DNA of 64,000 bases from assembly GCA_014621425.1 (NCBI GenBank), contig JAANBB010000004.1, forward strand, positions 372,001-436,000, given 5' to 3'. The notes beneath the pieces were generated by a model, which ran no database searches, had not been told where the DNA came from, and was given only the letters and a program-made list of their open reading frames with translations. Shown here one piece after another: positions 1 to 12,231 of the stretch (positions are counted from its first letter, which is position 1; each line of letters starts with the position of its first letter). The DNA comes from Cylindrodendrum hubeiense. Taxonomy: Eukaryota > Ascomycota > Sordariomycetes > Hypocreales > Nectriaceae. Made by a program: the position numbers and the translations under genes.

Positions 1-1313
1 CTTGGATTCGGTCCCGGTAATGAACTGTCGTGGATGAATACGTACTTTAGCGTTGGTAAATTCGTCCCATCTCCCCAACTTGAACATTATTAACAAATTA
101 AAAAGGCACCATCATCGGTGGCACCTTTGCGAACATGATCATCACTGTAATTAGGCCACGATTTTGGCTGCCCGGCTGCTGCTTCATCTGGTCACTTTTT
201 GTGTTGTTCCTATTCAAGTGTGAAAAGGCACACCACTTCTACGTACTTCGATTCTTCATTGGTCTCTTCGAATCTGCAGCGTGGCCCGGTGTCATGTATT
301 GCTTAGGCTCTTGGTATCGCAAGAGCGAGCTTGCTCGCAGAAGTGGCCTTTTCGTGATGAGTGGCGTTCTTGGACAGATGTTCAGCGGATACCTCCAGTC
401 GGCTTTGTTCGTTGGCATGGAGGGGAAGGGTGGACTTTCAGCATGGCGCTGGCTCTTCATTTTCGACTTCATCCTCGCCATTCCAGTCATTGTCTACGGT
501 GCTGTGAGTTTTCCCGTGACTGATCCTCATTACTTCAGCTGACGCAAATAGATCTGCTTCCCCGATACACCCCACACGACCCAGGCTTTTTACTTGAATG
601 ACTGGGAAAGGAAGCGAGCTTGTGAGCGCATTGAAGAAGAAGGTCGCAAGCCAGTTGGAAAGATGAATTGGAGCGTTTTCCGCCGCGTTTTCAACTCATG
701 GCAGGTTTACGCATTCACTGTGGGATACTCGTTCTGGACCCTTACTTGCGGCTCCTACATTATCCAGTACTTCACTTTGTACCTCAAGTCGACAGGCGAT
801 TACACGGTCCCGGAGATCAACAACATTCCGACCTCTGTTGGCGCCATCAATTTCTTCTTTATGATTGCAACCGGCTTCGTTGCCGACAAGATCGGGAATC
901 GTGGTCCGGTTTGCCTGGCAGTTGGCAGTTTGCTTCTTTTCGACTATGCCATTCTCACAGCTTGGGATGTCCCGCATAAGTTGCGGCTTGCAGCGTTCAT
1001 CTTGGTTGGATGCTATGGTTGCTTCACGCCGCTTCTAGCAGGGTGGACAAACGAAGCTTGTGGAGGAGACCAGCAAAAACGAGCCTTTATTCTTGGCTTC
1101 ATGGTCTCTGTTGGTCAAGCCGTTGTTATTCCCTTTCAGCAACTCCAGCTCCCTAGCGGACAAGCTCCGGAATTCGTGAAAACTCATGGCTGGGGAAGTG
1201 CACTGGCATTTGTTGTTGTTCTGACGATTTGGACAGGCGTTGGGATACCTTTACTTCAAAGATGGAGGGGGGGCAAGGTTGTTGTTGGGGACTCAGAGGA
1301 TGTAATTGAATAA
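1..1313 (+). CDS. MFS permease, Dal5/Liz1 (allantoate/pantothenate) type, 5' truncated by window edge
   Basis: C-terminal part of a major facilitator transporter for a small organic anion or vitamin-like solute in the plasma membrane. Readable exons are 1-55, 106-503 and 552-1313. Both introns have GT..AG ends and keep phase: the first splice restores a Gly codon, and the second joins ..VYGA to ICFPDTPHTT. The text carries family features of fungal allantoate/pantothenate permeases: FFIGLFESAAWPGVMYCLGSWY in helix 4, SGYLQ, and a post-helix-6 FPDTP..F..ER segment. Many hydrophobic helices follow, then a short charged tail (RWRGGK..DSEDVIE). The N-terminal helices lie outside the window. Substrate cannot be told from sequence. 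The family call is firm; the subfamily is by resemblance. Confidence 0.88.
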
Positions 1314-1593
1314 TCGACTCGAAGCTTGTACTTGGCATACTATATAATAAGCCTGTAGTAGCTAGTCTTGCTCATGCATTCACTCGGTGAGTATTTAATC
1401 ACCGCACAGGCTTACACTTGGTGAAAGTTTTCAGTTATTCAGGCTCAGGTGGAAATAAATATTCATGTAATAATGTAAGTGACCATGCAAGGTCGTAGTC
1501 TAAAGCGCCCGTAAATGCACAACTTGCTGTTGCTTGTTTTAACCCATAATTCCCAACATTCCAAACATTAATCTATAATTAAGGCGTAGCCAT

Positions 1594-2013
1594 TTACAGG
1601 CCACAGAACTTCTTGTCGACGTTGGTGACGGTGGCCTCAATGCGACCGAGCTGCGAGGCTTGGTTGTTGGTAAGAGCGTCCAGGGCCTTCTTGCCAACGT
1701 TGAGGCCGGTGGCGGCATGGTCGATGGCGAGGACATAGATGCTCTTGCCCTTGTAGGTGGCCTTCTTGCAGAGGCCGCAGTTGGGCGAGTTCCAGCCGGC
1801 AATGGACGCAGCACCACCGATGTAGGGGAATCGAGGGATGTCGCTCTGCTTCTTCCATGTGGGGTGCTTGGTCATGAGACCGTTGACACCGTCGGAGCAA
1901 GAGATGGTGGTGAGCGAGCGGGTGGGGTCATCGTAGCCGGTGTCGTAGGAAACTGAGACGGCCGAGACGGCGGTGGCCAGGGTGAAGATGGAGAGGATGT
2001 TGGACAGCTGCAT
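1594..2013 (-). CDS. Cerato-platanin family secreted small protein
   Basis: A 139-residue single-exon protein. It starts with a clear signal peptide (MQLSNILSIFTLATAVSA) and continues with the family opening VSVSYDTGYDD and SLTTISCSDGVNGL. Further conserved elements are IPRFPYIGG, AGWNSPNCGLC, YVLAIDHAA and a C-terminal Cys-Gly-Leu. Four cysteines remain after signal cleavage, matching the two disulfides of the family. Cerato-platanins are expansin-like, carbohydrate-binding secreted proteins of fungal cell walls that plants recognise as elicitors; some are phytotoxic. The reading frame extends 52 codons upstream, but the signal peptide and a TATA-like element about 145 nt upstream place the start at 2013. 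It stands alone, tail to tail with the MFS permease. Confidence 0.95.
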   Translation of the reverse strand: MQLSNILSIFTLATAVSAVSVSYDTGYDDPTRSLTTISCSDGVNGLMTKHPTWKKQSDIPRFPYIGGAASIAGWNSPNCGLCKKATYKGKSIYVLAIDHAATGLNVGKKALDALTNNQASQLGRIEATVTNVDKKFCGL

Positions 2014-2156
2014 GTTTGCGGTTTGGATTGGTCGAAGGTTGAAGATGTGGTAGAAGAAGGTATTGGTTTTGTTGGAGGATGACTGTCGAGTTGTTTGAGT
2101 GTGTGAGGTGAAGTGAGTGATGATGAGATAGATTTGGAGAGAGACTTGAAGGTACC

Positions 2157-2163
2157 CTTTATA
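2157..2163 (-). promoter_or_regulatory. TATA-like element of the cerato-platanin gene
   Basis: TATAAAG on the minus strand, about 145 nt upstream of the ATG. The leader in between is rich in short CA/TCA runs, typical of highly expressed fungal genes. Confidence 0.45.
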
Positions 2164-2170
2164 CTTCAAG

Positions 2171-5113
2171 AGAGAATGGGCCGGATACGCGGGTGGCTAC
2201 TCGTAAACTCAGCCCTAGCATTCTCCAAGAGCCGAAGCTCCTCCATCACGGGCTCAGACTGGGCCATTTCCCCACATGACATCAGATGGCCCGGTCGAAG
2301 ACCACGGAGCTTTCGGTCGGGGCGCGCGAAAGGACGCCGGCAAAAATCTATTTGCGTCCCATCTCCACGGTGGATAACCATACTTCGTATAGCGTCGGCA
2401 CGACTCGCCTTTTTCCGTCCTGTACCGTATTTCGGGGTCCACCTGATCATCGCTGGTGCATTAGGTTAGCTTCGGGGTAGGCCATCTCGTATTCTTCGTC
2501 TCTGCCGGTGGCGTCGGATGTTTTTGCTAACCACTCTTGGAGCGTCTAGTCCTGTCTAGGCCTAGCCCGTCTCTGAAGCCCGGCCTTGATTCCGAGCGCT
2601 GACAGGCTCAAGGCTTTGGCTCAGCTCGTATCCCGCCTCGTCTACAGATTAGGCATAAGCAAAACAACGCACCACAGCTCGGGCAGGCGAGGCCCAATAT
2701 GGCCGGAAATTTGACTATCCAGATGCCATGATATTTTGCAGGGAATACTGTTATAGGAAACTCAAACCCCCAGGCCCGTTCGTCTAACTATGCAATCCAG
2801 GTAGCAGAAGAAGCTTGAATGCCAATTGAATCCAATCACAAATCATGGCCAAAGAGTAAACAAACTGCAACATTTGCTAAAGATTAATCATGCATCGGTA
2901 CCTAGCTTCTAAAAATGGTATTATCAGTTGCGGCTTAGCTTGAGCTCGGCGATGAACTCTGAAGATGGTGGCGAAGGTAAGAATAACACACCGCTTACGG
3001 TACAGGGTAAGGCTGGCTTGCAGATCGCTAGTGAGCGAGTCGGTGGAACGACTTAGGCGGATACGAAGTAATGGCTATGTGCGGTGTAGGAAGGACAGTA
3101 ATTAAGCTTCATTCGTACATTTTCTCCGGCTCTTAGAAGTTAAGACTCTAGTAATATGGAACGAAGCTCGGGCGACAGGTGATTCGGCTGGATGACCGCT
3201 TTCACTGCATCTTCACTCCTGAGCTGCACGTCAGCACAAGCATTCATCAATCCTCCTAAGCCCTCCCCTCAGCCCCTATGCTGAGCGGCGCAGTGACCGC
3301 TCTTATCCCCATTTTTAGGTCTTTCACTTTTGAATTATTGTTGTTACCCCCCGTCTAAAATGCACCGTGACAATAAACCTACTACGTCGTAATTATGGGC
3401 TCAACCTTAGACCTCATTTTAGTAACGCATGAAATGCAATGTTATTTTTTCTCGGATAGACCGCTGTCAGCAAAAGAATATCAGTTTTCAACACCTGCAT
3501 ATGCTTCAATAAGTGAACAAATAGCTACAAATCCTGGCAAGAAATCGAGGATTGTGCCGCCTACTTTGATACTTTGTTGATTAAGCCATTGGGCATGTCA
3601 TCGCACTCATTCCACCACGGCCTGACCATCACTGGCTTCTATACAGGCCCCATGGTCCCCCGCACTGCCCCGAGTCGCGACACTTTGGAGAGCTGTCACC
3701 CGGTTGAAGTTCGCCCTTTCTGGATCAACTCTTGCGCGATGAGCCGTTCGATCATCATGAAGTGCATTCGGATTTTCGCCACCTGGTGGATGTGGATTCA
3801 AAGCGGCTTCTAGGGGCACCAAACTTGCCATGTGCTATCAAACGTAGGAACAACTCAATCACTGGATTAATATCCACCCAGTGTAGCGATATATAATAGT
3901 AAAGTTGCACATTTCCGATAGGTAATCCATTCCGATGGCGAGTTCTTATTGAATACTTGGACCCAGGACATGAAATTTTGACAAGTCTTTGGAGATAAGA
4001 AATTGACGGTGGCATTTCGCCATTCATTGTTAGGCTCAGGATTATATCTATTCTCAAGTGAGGACTCGTGTTCTCTCCTCGAGAGGTGAGCCAGGATAAT
4101 ATGTCTATCCGACGAAACGGCGATGAGGCTGTTACCGAGACGTAAAATATCTTCAAGACTCCTAGGTCGAGAATGATCATCAATGTAGCTTCTTCCCTTC
4201 TCAATTGACAGTGCTTCGCAATGAAAGTTGGTGCAATGCGATGGGATACTGGAATACTAGAAACTGATAGCTATGTTATAACCTTCGTGATAAGCGGACA
4301 TCTATAGGAGCTGAGTGTGCCGAAAGTCCCGCATGTCTCATTTAATCCCTGTAGTACCTCATCTCGAGACTTCTTGATATCCCGAGTTGTTTTGCAATGG
4401 CTAACAGTCAAGTTGGTGCTGCCCAGCAAAAGCTAGAAGTGATGGTTAGCTGCGACTGATGTAGGGTTAACAGTTGAAGTGCATTCTCTAAAGTTTGTTA
4501 TTATCCCCCGAAGAATACCAGATAATAGGAGTATTATTTTTGGGCTCCTCATTTAACCCCCATGTATCAATTTATTGGAATCATGAGCTGCCCCATGCAT
4601 CTGACACAACCCCCTGACAGTGCGACATCCTTCATCACCATGTCACAGCATCGGCCAGCCCGTCGTGGTTGGGGTTACTGCGTGGTTTATCCGTAGAAGT
4701 GGATTTCTTCCCATCATATCGCGCACTGTATTGTATGCATTTTTAATGCAAATCTGCATTGCCTGTATAGCCAAATGCTGGATTAAGCGGCAGAGTGGAT
4801 TCGCCGGCATCCGATTGCGGCACTGGTTGCACACCAGCACACCCACTCCATTGATCGCCCAACTGCCGCTACAAGCTCGCTCGAGTCAACAACGTGCCAT
4901 TTTCTTTTCTTGGAGCATTCATCTCATTACTAAAAGTCATCTGATGAAGCTACTCGCTTCCCCAGGGCCGTGCTTAAATAAAGAGGGCCAGACCCTAGTG
5001 GGGCGATGTTGTGGACCTTCGTCTGACTTTGCTGGAGTTGAGCGCGTGGTCTGTCGGCTGAACGAGTCTGTTTGGCACCCGACAACGCGTCGCTGCAAAC
5101 CGATACCGATAAG
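2171..5113. other. Intergenic, about 2.9 kb, no supported gene
   Basis: Only short, unrelated reading frames without recognisable domains. Around 3590-3830 the plus strand reads for about 80 codons with a protein-like texture (..LLRDEPFDHHEVHSDFRHL) but has an internal stop and no start, so it may be a gene remnant. The last few hundred bases are the promoter region of the amino-acid permease. Confidence 0.5.
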
Positions 5114-6580
5114 ATGGCGACAATCGAGAAGCCCACTCACAAGTCTTGGGGCGGTGGCGGTCCGGAGATGGCCATGAAAAAGCCCGGCATCAAACCCGGC
5201 CCCAACGACGACTCCGAAAAAAGCATCGAAGAGGGCGAGGCCCAGTTTCACCGCCTTGGTTGGAAACGACTGGCCCTCATTTTGATCGTCGAAGCCATCG
5301 CACTTGGCAGCCTGAGCCTCCCGTCGGCCTTTGCCATCTTGGGAATGGTCCCAGGCGTGTTGATGTGTGTCTTTCTCGGCCTCGCAGCTATGCAGGCCAG
5401 CTACACCATCGGAGAAGTGAAGCTCAAGTTCCCCCATGCAAAGCACTACGTTGAGATAGGTCGGCTCATGATGGGGAGCTTCGGATACCATCTCTTCAGC
5501 GTTGCCTTTGTCATTCAACTGATTCTGGTAGTTGGCTCGCACTGCCTGACTGGAAAAATTGCATTCACAACCATCACAGAGAGTGACATCTGCTCTCTAG
5601 TCTTCGGTGTTGTATCCATGGTTATTCTGCTATTGCTTGCAATCCCTCCGTCATTTTCAGAGATTGCGATATTGGGATATGTAGACTTTGCTTCTATCAT
5701 CATCGCGATCGGAGTAACCATGATTGTAACAGGCATTCAATCATCCAATCAGCCTGGTGGTTTATCCGCAGTTCCCTGGTCTGCGTGGCCGAAAGCAGAT
5801 CTCTCATTCCGAGAGGCATTCTCAGCTGTCACAAATATCGTCTTCGCATATGCCTTCGCCATCGCCCAACCCTCATTTATGGATGAGCTCCATACACCAT
5901 CCGACTTCAAAAAGTCAATCCAGACTGTTGCTATTGTTGAGATTGCTATCTACACGTTGACAGGCGCGATAATTTATGCGTTCGTTGGCCAGGACGTACA
6001 GTCACCCGCACTGCTATCTGCGGGCCCACTTCTTGCAAGAGTTGTTTTCGGCATTGCATTTCCGGTCATTTTCATTTCAGGTTCGATCAATATTACCGTC
6101 GTCTGCCGTTACATCCATGGGCAGATTTACCAGAACTCTGCAGCTCGATACGTCAATACTAGGAAGGGTTGGGCTACTTGGCTTGTACTGGTTGGCCTAA
6201 CTTCAGTCTTTGCATGGGTTGTCTCGGAGGCGATTCCTATCTTCTCCGACCTATTATCCATTATATCTGCTCTTTTTGTTTCCGGGTTTTCTTACTACAT
6301 TCCACCCATTATGTGGTTTGTGCTACTCAAGGAGGGGAAATGGTACGAGAAGAAAAATCTCGCAGCTAGCATCAGCAATGCTATCGTGTTCGTCATTGGA
6401 ATCGTTGTATTCTCATGCGGAACCTACGCGAGTATAGCAGGATTGGTAAGTCTAACTGCAATGATAATTATTTGTCTCTCCCTTCTTCATGACTTGAAAC
6501 TAACAGGTTCTTCCTTTTTTCAGATCACTAAGTTTCGCAACGGCGCGGTTGGCACGCCATTCACGTGTGCTACGAATTAG
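5114..6580 (+). CDS. Amino-acid permease, AAAP family (Aa_trans; fungal Mtr-like)
   Basis: A 462-residue plasma-membrane amino-acid/proton symporter, probably for neutral or aromatic amino acids by likeness to fungal Mtr proteins. Exons are 5114-6445 and 6524-6580. The 78-nt intron (GTAAGT..CTAAC..TTTCAG) is a multiple of three and has no in-frame stop, so retained-intron mRNA would still be translatable. After a hydrophilic N-tail of about 50 residues come FHRLGWKRLALILIVEAIALGSLSLP, the family's first helix, and about ten further hydrophobic segments. Near the C-terminus, ITKFRNGAVGTPFTCATN matches the usual G.PF.C ending. The reading frame continues 14 codons upstream without an ATG; the first ATG is at 5114. 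Confidence 0.93.
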   Translation: MATIEKPTHKSWGGGGPEMAMKKPGIKPGPNDDSEKSIEEGEAQFHRLGWKRLALILIVEAIALGSLSLPSAFAILGMVPGVLMCVFLGLAAMQASYTIGEVKLKFPHAKHYVEIGRLMMGSFGYHLFSVAFVIQLILVVGSHCLTGKIAFTTITESDICSLVFGVVSMVILLLLAIPPSFSEIAILGYVDFASIIIAIGVTMIVTGIQSSNQPGGLSAVPWSAWPKADLSFREAFSAVTNIVFAYAFAIAQPSFMDELHTPSDFKKSIQTVAIVEIAIYTLTGAIIYAFVGQDVQSPALLSAGPLLARVVFGIAFPVIFISGSINITVVCRYIHGQIYQNSAARYVNTRKGWATWLVLVGLTSVFAWVVSEAIPIFSDLLSIISALFVSGFSYYIPPIMWFVLLKEGKWYEKKNLAASISNAIVFVIGIVVFSCGTYASIAGLVSLTAMIIICLSLLHDLKLTGSSFFQITKFRNGAVGTPFTCATN

Positions 6581-7982
6581 AGGAGTTGAGTTCCACGCTG
6601 GGAACACGTTATCCTACCATGTATCAATAGCAAAGTCAATGTACAGTCCGCAACGTTACGGCCGATTAACGCGGTTATTTTATCAGGCTCAAAAATAGCA
6701 TCTGAAGGAGTTGATTACTGGGAAACTCTACAGCGAGTAGGCCTTAGGTCTCATGCTAAAGCTACAGCCTCTTAGCTGCGACGTAGAAATAAATGAGTAG
6801 TCGATGCATCCAAGTATCGGCGACAAGATTGCCGAAGTAAGGGCATATATAGCAGTCTGCGACTCTGAACAATGGAAGAGCAAAGGTCAATATAATTACT
6901 CCATGACCCCTCCTATCCATCAGCTACCTAGTAGCTAGTATGCCCTGCTTTCCCCCTTGTCGTACATTATGTCATGAGAGCAGTCCTAGCGGCAACTGAA
7001 GATAGTGGCTTTATTTTGCTAGGAAGAACAGAAATGAAGTTGTAATTTGACATTTACCTTGCCCATATATCGTTAAATTCCTATGCCAGTTGGCTTTGTG
7101 CGCTTCAGTGATTTATTTCGTCACACATCCCACTTCTATTCAATCCAATGTCATGGAGAGGGATGCCGATGACTGCACTTGTGACAGTTGCGGTTTGCCG
7201 GGAAGTTACGCAACGCGTGTAACGTGGAGACCCAATCAATGTGCTTATTCGTGTGGAAGAGCTAGCTATACCTTCCGAAGTCTCAAAGAATGCCAGAATG
7301 AGGCTATTTATCTCTGTGGGAATTTGGAGCAATGACTGGAACTGACATCATTCTAGGGGCACTCATCGGGGGCGCTCACAATGATGATATCTTTGATAAG
7401 GAAATCTAGAGTTAGAAGGAAAATTCGATCTGCTGCGGATCCGACTGTTAAACCCGGCCCGACCCGATCAGGGGGGTCGTATGCAAGGAGCGGTTCCGAT
7501 CTAAGCTAACATCAAGAAAAGCGGCTCCAACCAGGATCTTGAAGGAAATGCGGCTCCACTAGATTTAGCAGATATCTGACATCTTTATTCCTTCTGATAG
7601 ACCTTGAGAGGCAGTCTAACCGGAGAAAGTGAAGACGGTAATAAGTAGGTTGGACAATATGATCACGAGCGAGTTAAATCATGTATTGACTTAAGAAGTG
7701 TCGTATGTGAATGCAAGGAGTGTACATGGGATTTATTGGGACTGGTGATCTTGAGTTCTATTTATCAGATGGCTCAAAGCAGGTCTAAATCCAAGATGCT
7801 CGTGTGATCCAAGGAGCTGCGAGAAGTTCTCCGAATGAGAAGATGCAACGGTCTTGAGACCAGACCGCGATCTCAGTCGCCAATTGATGTGATAAATAGC
7901 CTGATATTCATGACACAACTCTACAATAGCATGGTACGGAACCAAGCACCGAACATCAATTTCGAAGACGATCTCCTGTTTC
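6581..7982. other. Intergenic, about 1.4 kb, no supported gene
   Basis: No recognisable gene. A cysteine-rich stretch at about 7150-7335 (CTCDSCG..C..C..C..C) is open but lacks an ATG with signal peptide in frame. The region is the shared 3' flank of two convergent genes. Confidence 0.5.
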
Positions 7983-9111
7983 TCAAAGAGACGCCGGCTT
8001 GGGTTGACCAAGAATAACATCAATGACCTTATGGTCATCGTAAGTAGCAACGGTGCGTTCGCACAAGGCAGCAACGCGCTCCTTGCTCTGCAGGCCGTCG
8101 GGGCAAATCAGCCAAATAACGTTGGTCATGAAGGACCGCCGGTACTCAATCATGACCTCTGGGTCGTTGTGACGGTCAAACTTGGGTCCGCCGAGTCGAT
8201 GCAGCGTCTCAAGGTAGTGATCAAGGATCTCCATCTCATGGGCGCGACGGTCCTCGACACTCATCATAGACGTCATGTGATAAACAACATCGTGGAAGCA
8301 CGACCCGAAGTGGAAAGCCGACCAGTCCAGGAACCCGATGCGTCCATCAGCAGTGAAGTAGATGTTTCCGATGTGCGTGTCGCCATGCAACAGTGTACGG
8401 AAGCGTGGGTTGCGCTCGGCGTAGTAGCGGTCAAGTGCCTCGTTGCATCGCTTGCCGTCGATGAGGTATTCAGGCAGCTGGGGTCGGCCGGGGCCTCGAA
8501 CCACTTCATCCCAGGGGGTGACCATGAACTTCATGGCTGGGTCGTAGTTGTTCCAGATCCCTGTTGCTGTGTTAGAAAGGGCCACCTTGAGACAGAGCAA
8601 AATGGGGTTACTTACAGGGATGATCCTCCTGACTCTGACCCCAGTAGTGGGCATGTAGACCGGCTAACTGCTCTACACCGTTCATGACCTTCTCGGCAGG
8701 GTACGACGCAACCTCAGCGGCGAACGTACAGCCCTCGCTGGTCAGATCATTCATGATGGCGATGCCCTGCTTTTCGGTTGTGCCGCTCCACCAGCCCTTG
8801 GGGAAGATCATATTGTTCACGGTGGGCGCCACCTTTGTGAAGAACTCGGCCTCGCGCTGCGCCAGGCTGACTGTCCATGGTTGCGATTCGATCATCTTGG
8901 GATCGAAGACGCCCTTGATGCAGATATGCTTCGGCCTCTGCTCACTGCTTTCATGCTCGTACGTGATGGTGTAGAACAGCTTACTAGCCGTGCCCCAAAT
9001 ATTTCGCGTATTCTCGACCGATTTGATATCGTGCCCAAGCTTGGCTCCCAGCCACTCAAGCGTCAGATCCGACGGGAGGGCTGGAAGCTGCTCAATTGTT
9101 GATTCAGACAT
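7983..9111 (-). CDS. APH/CHK-like phosphotransferase (ecdysteroid-kinase-like fold)
   Basis: A 357-residue soluble protein-kinase-like small-molecule kinase. Exons are 8616-9111 and 7983-8560; the 55-nt intron (GTAAGT..CAACAG) joins EDHP to WIWNNYDP. The catalytic loop is LLHGDTHIGN (H224, D226, N231) and the metal-binding Asp lies in IGFLDW (D244). These are the Brenner and DFG-equivalent motifs of aminoglycoside/choline-kinase-like enzymes. The N-lobe has an IWGTASKLFYTITYE strand pair typical of the CHK group. Fungal members phosphorylate unknown hydroxylated small molecules, so no substrate is assigned. It has no cluster-like neighbours. Confidence 0.87.
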
Positions 9112-9981
9112 TTTTCTTCTGTTGCTGCGCCGTTGTGGTGTTTTCCGCTCGTAAGTGAAGTAAATGGATAGAATGAAGAACGTGGCAATAACCGGGATAT
9201 TTGAAAAGCAGTTACCAACCCTTCATACTTAAACACGTCTTCTTTGGGTTATGAGACGACCTGTTACGTTCTAGTATGGGTTCCTGGTAGCCGAGAAGCA
9301 CTAGGATGCCTGTAGGACTGGATGTCTATCGCAATATAATGCCTTCTGCTTATGCAACATCAACGAACCAACCCCACCAGTATATGGACAAGGCTCAATC
9401 CGCCTTCAGAATGGCCAACCAGATATTCAACCATCGTACGATACACGTAAGCCCTAGAGCGCGCCGATTTTCCGGTGATACCATTCTTTTTGGTAGCACC
9501 CTGAGTGGATTGAGCATGAACCACCCCCCGGCCCTGCTCTTCCGGCCCATACCCGCTAAAGACAAGAACCCATAGTTGTAGGAGCGAGCTACCTTGTGGA
9601 CCTCTCTCAGAAATTAGGATCTGCACCATCGCCTTGGACCTTTACTGGATAATGATCTTGCAGCATGGGGCAGAATGAACTGACTAGGCTATCTCTGCGA
9701 CGGTCCTCAATTGTTGAAACAACACCTCGATGTTTTAGTACGAATCCTTCGTACCCATATAGCAACAGGGGCTCTCGTCATGGTAACCCCTTGGGCTCAG
9801 ACGCTAAGGCTGTCGAGCAACATTTCGGTGGAGGACCCTTTGATGGGATTTCATATAGAGAGAAAAACGGTCTTCCCTTTGCGAAAGATTTCTCTTTCCC
9901 AAATTCCACGTGCACGTTATATTTATGACTTTTCATATGAATTGAAGATAACACGCAAATTGGAAGCGTGGTGCTACAATC
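9112..9981. other. Intergenic, about 0.87 kb, divergent promoter region
   Basis: Lies between the divergent kinase and rhodopsin-domain genes. No convincing reading frame; no repeat seen. Confidence 0.45.
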
Positions 9982-11259
9982 ATGGTCAAAGATCTGACGA
10001 CGACCAAGTATGAGCCCATCCAGCCCGAGGGGTTGGCGCTCGCGATGTTGGTGGTAACCATCGTCTTCACCATCATATCCAGCATTGTGGTGTGCCTGCG
10101 ATTATACATCCGCATCTCTCTGCACGCGTTTTCCATCGAGGATTGGCTAATGCTTGCCGGGTGGGTAAGTCTGAACCATTCTGATTGCGGAACAACTCTG
10201 GGTTGCAGCCGACTAACTGACCCTCTTTCTAGATCATCAACATTGGGCACAATGCCGCTGTTGTTGTGCTCGCTTATAGCGGTATCGGATCACACGACGA
10301 CATCATCACGGTCGGCATGCAATACAAGATAGGGATGTGGACGATGATCTGGCAATTCTTATATGTCTTGGATGGCGCTCTCATCAAATCAAGCATTATC
10401 TGGACGCTACTACGACTTGCCAAGGACATGAACAAGAAATATAGATACGCCCTGTGGGTATTGTTCGCCTTGACTTGGATAGTGTGGCAGATATCTTGGC
10501 CCGTGGCGATTTTCCAGTGCAAACCCGTGTCGGCAGCATGGGGCAAGCCGGGAGACTGCACCTCAGGCCAGACGGTCATCCTGAACGTGTCATACTTCGT
10601 CTCGGCTACCAACATCTTTACCGATATAAGCACCACGCTGTTGCCCATTCTTTTGCTCCGCCACCTGCAGATGCCCAAGAGGATGAAGTTCGTGACTATG
10701 GGAATTCTATCGCTGGGTGCCATTGCATCAGTCGCCACCATCATTCGTATAACCTACACATGGGCCTATACTATACCTACTGGGAGATTTTGTACGTTCC
10801 ATCCCCACTTTGGGAGAAGAAAAAGAAAAGAGAAAGGAAAAAAGCTAATTGATGGTTGGTGCTACAGACCAGATCGGCAAAATCGTCATGTTGACAGTGC
10901 TCGAATGCGATTTGGGCATCATCGCCGGTTCCATGCCCATGTTGCGCCGTCTCTTCCGCAACCTCATCCCTTCGTATGGCGCGAGTGACAGAACGCCGGG
11001 TAGGTCCGGTGACATCAACCTGGTGACCATTGGCGGCACTAGCGGGCGACGCACACATATCAAGCTGTCAAACGTCGACGCTAGTAGAGCGGACCGCGAC
11101 CGGGATCTTCATTTTGAGGACAAGGAAAGCAATGAAGACGGCGAGTCAACGCGAAATATTATTCATGTTACCCGCGAGGTTGAGCAGGACAGTGTCTCGA
11201 GTAGCGGCCTGTCTGCTAATCGCTTTCAGGTTGCTGTCTCAGGTAGTAGATTGAACTAA
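9982..11259 (+). CDS. Fungal rhodopsin-domain integral membrane protein (PTH11-like class)
   Basis: A 377-residue seven-helix membrane protein of the large fungal rhodopsin-domain family. Exons are 9982-10164, 10233-10791 and 10868-11259; both introns have canonical ends and restore codons (W|I and T-AC = Tyr). Typical elements are an early helix ending VCLRLYIRI, FSIEDWLMLAGW, YSGIGSH, KSSIIWTLLRL, the IFQCKPVSAAW..GDC pair that forms the extracellular disulfide region, TNIFTDISTTLLPILLL, and SLGAIASVATIIRI. The tail of about 110 residues is hydrophilic and rich in Asp/Ser/Arg, so it is probably cytosolic. Members are linked to surface sensing in some fungi, but most have no known ligand. 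No CFEM domain is present. Confidence 0.92.
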
Positions 11260-12231
11260 ACTTGACTTGGAATTTAGTGGTTATAATGTAATCAATGCTA
11301 CACTTAATACTAAGAGGAACCGTATCATGAGCTTTCAGGTGGTTAGATGATATCACAGGTCTGCCGTTATTAATACTGATTCCATAATCCAGCTAGGTAG
11401 AGTCAACTGAAGACTTACTCTACGTAATACTTTTTAAACGACATAAACGCCTCGGCTAGTCGTCCCAGACTATACTTCATTCCCCTTCTATTCATCTATT
11501 AGCTAGGCGGGCAGGAGCAATTTAATCTCATCAGGCAGTAGGAAAGCCCAAAGCCTTGATAGTATAGCCAGTGTTAGTTTATCATAGACGCAATATATCC
11601 AACTTACGAAAGATCAAATCAATAGTGGGAGCTGAATTATCCCACATACAGAGTGGTGTGCCATTCTTCGCTCTGGAAATTAATCCCAAAATCTTCATGG
11701 AGCTTCTACAGGAGATGGACACATGTAGGTTATGATAAATCAGATACGGAACCAATGATTTTATCTCTATGTGTAACTCTCTTAGCTGTTGGAATCGTTA
11801 CAACCTTGCGGTCCGCAAGTTTACGACTATACAGTCGCCGCCTCCGAAGAACTAGCCTCGCCTCGTAGAGTAGCATAATGTCCCAAAATTCGGTTGTTCT
11901 TAATGCGTTAAAACGCATTCTTGCCCTCGACGTCGAGGGCGTCGGGGTTAGGGCCGTGCCTGGTGAGGATTGCAATCAGTTTCTCAAGCTCAGGAGCCTC
12001 TGTTAATAGAGAGGTCTAGGGATCCTTAAAATTTTCTCCATCATCCATGCATTCAGGCATAGTTTTGCAGAGTGTATTACATTATCCTCCTGTGTCTCAA
12101 GGAGGTCGTCTCCGACTTTAAGAGGCCGAAGTAATATAATCAAATGTTGTGCGGATAGTAATACTCTTTAAACTATTAGTCTAAACTCCTTTACTTTAAA
12201 TATCTAAATTACTCAAACTTAAACCTATTTA
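11260..12231. other. Intergenic, about 0.97 kb
   Basis: AT-rich convergent gap with many stops in all frames. It holds a short ankyrin-like relic, listed separately, and the likely 3' ends of the two flanking genes. Confidence 0.45.
11908..12006 (-). pseudogene. Possible ankyrin-repeat relic
   Basis: About 32 minus-strand codons read LEKLIAILTRHGPNPDALD followed by VEGKN. This resembles one ankyrin helix pair plus hairpin (..LL..GADPNA.D..G.). It is bounded by stops and has no start. Fragment only; chance similarity cannot be excluded. Confidence 0.3.

Noticed and set aside
2113..2480. Several short ORFs upstream of the cerato-platanin gene
   Set aside because: Mutually overlapping on both strands without motifs; region is better read as promoter.
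3574..4204. Overlapping ORFs of 74-149 aa on both strands
   Set aside because: No domain, no start context, low-complexity texture; at most one decayed fragment on the plus strand.
4620..5177. 185-aa plus-strand ORF upstream of the amino-acid permease
   Set aside because: Runs into the permease coding start in another frame and has no domain; the permease frame is clearly real.
4937..5542. 201-aa minus-strand ORF opposite the permease
   Set aside because: Shadow of the permease coding strand; carries no independent motif.
7090..7335. Cysteine-rich open frame, possible small secreted protein
   Set aside because: Opens with TTG, the first ATG is mid-frame with no signal peptide, and no upstream exon could be found.
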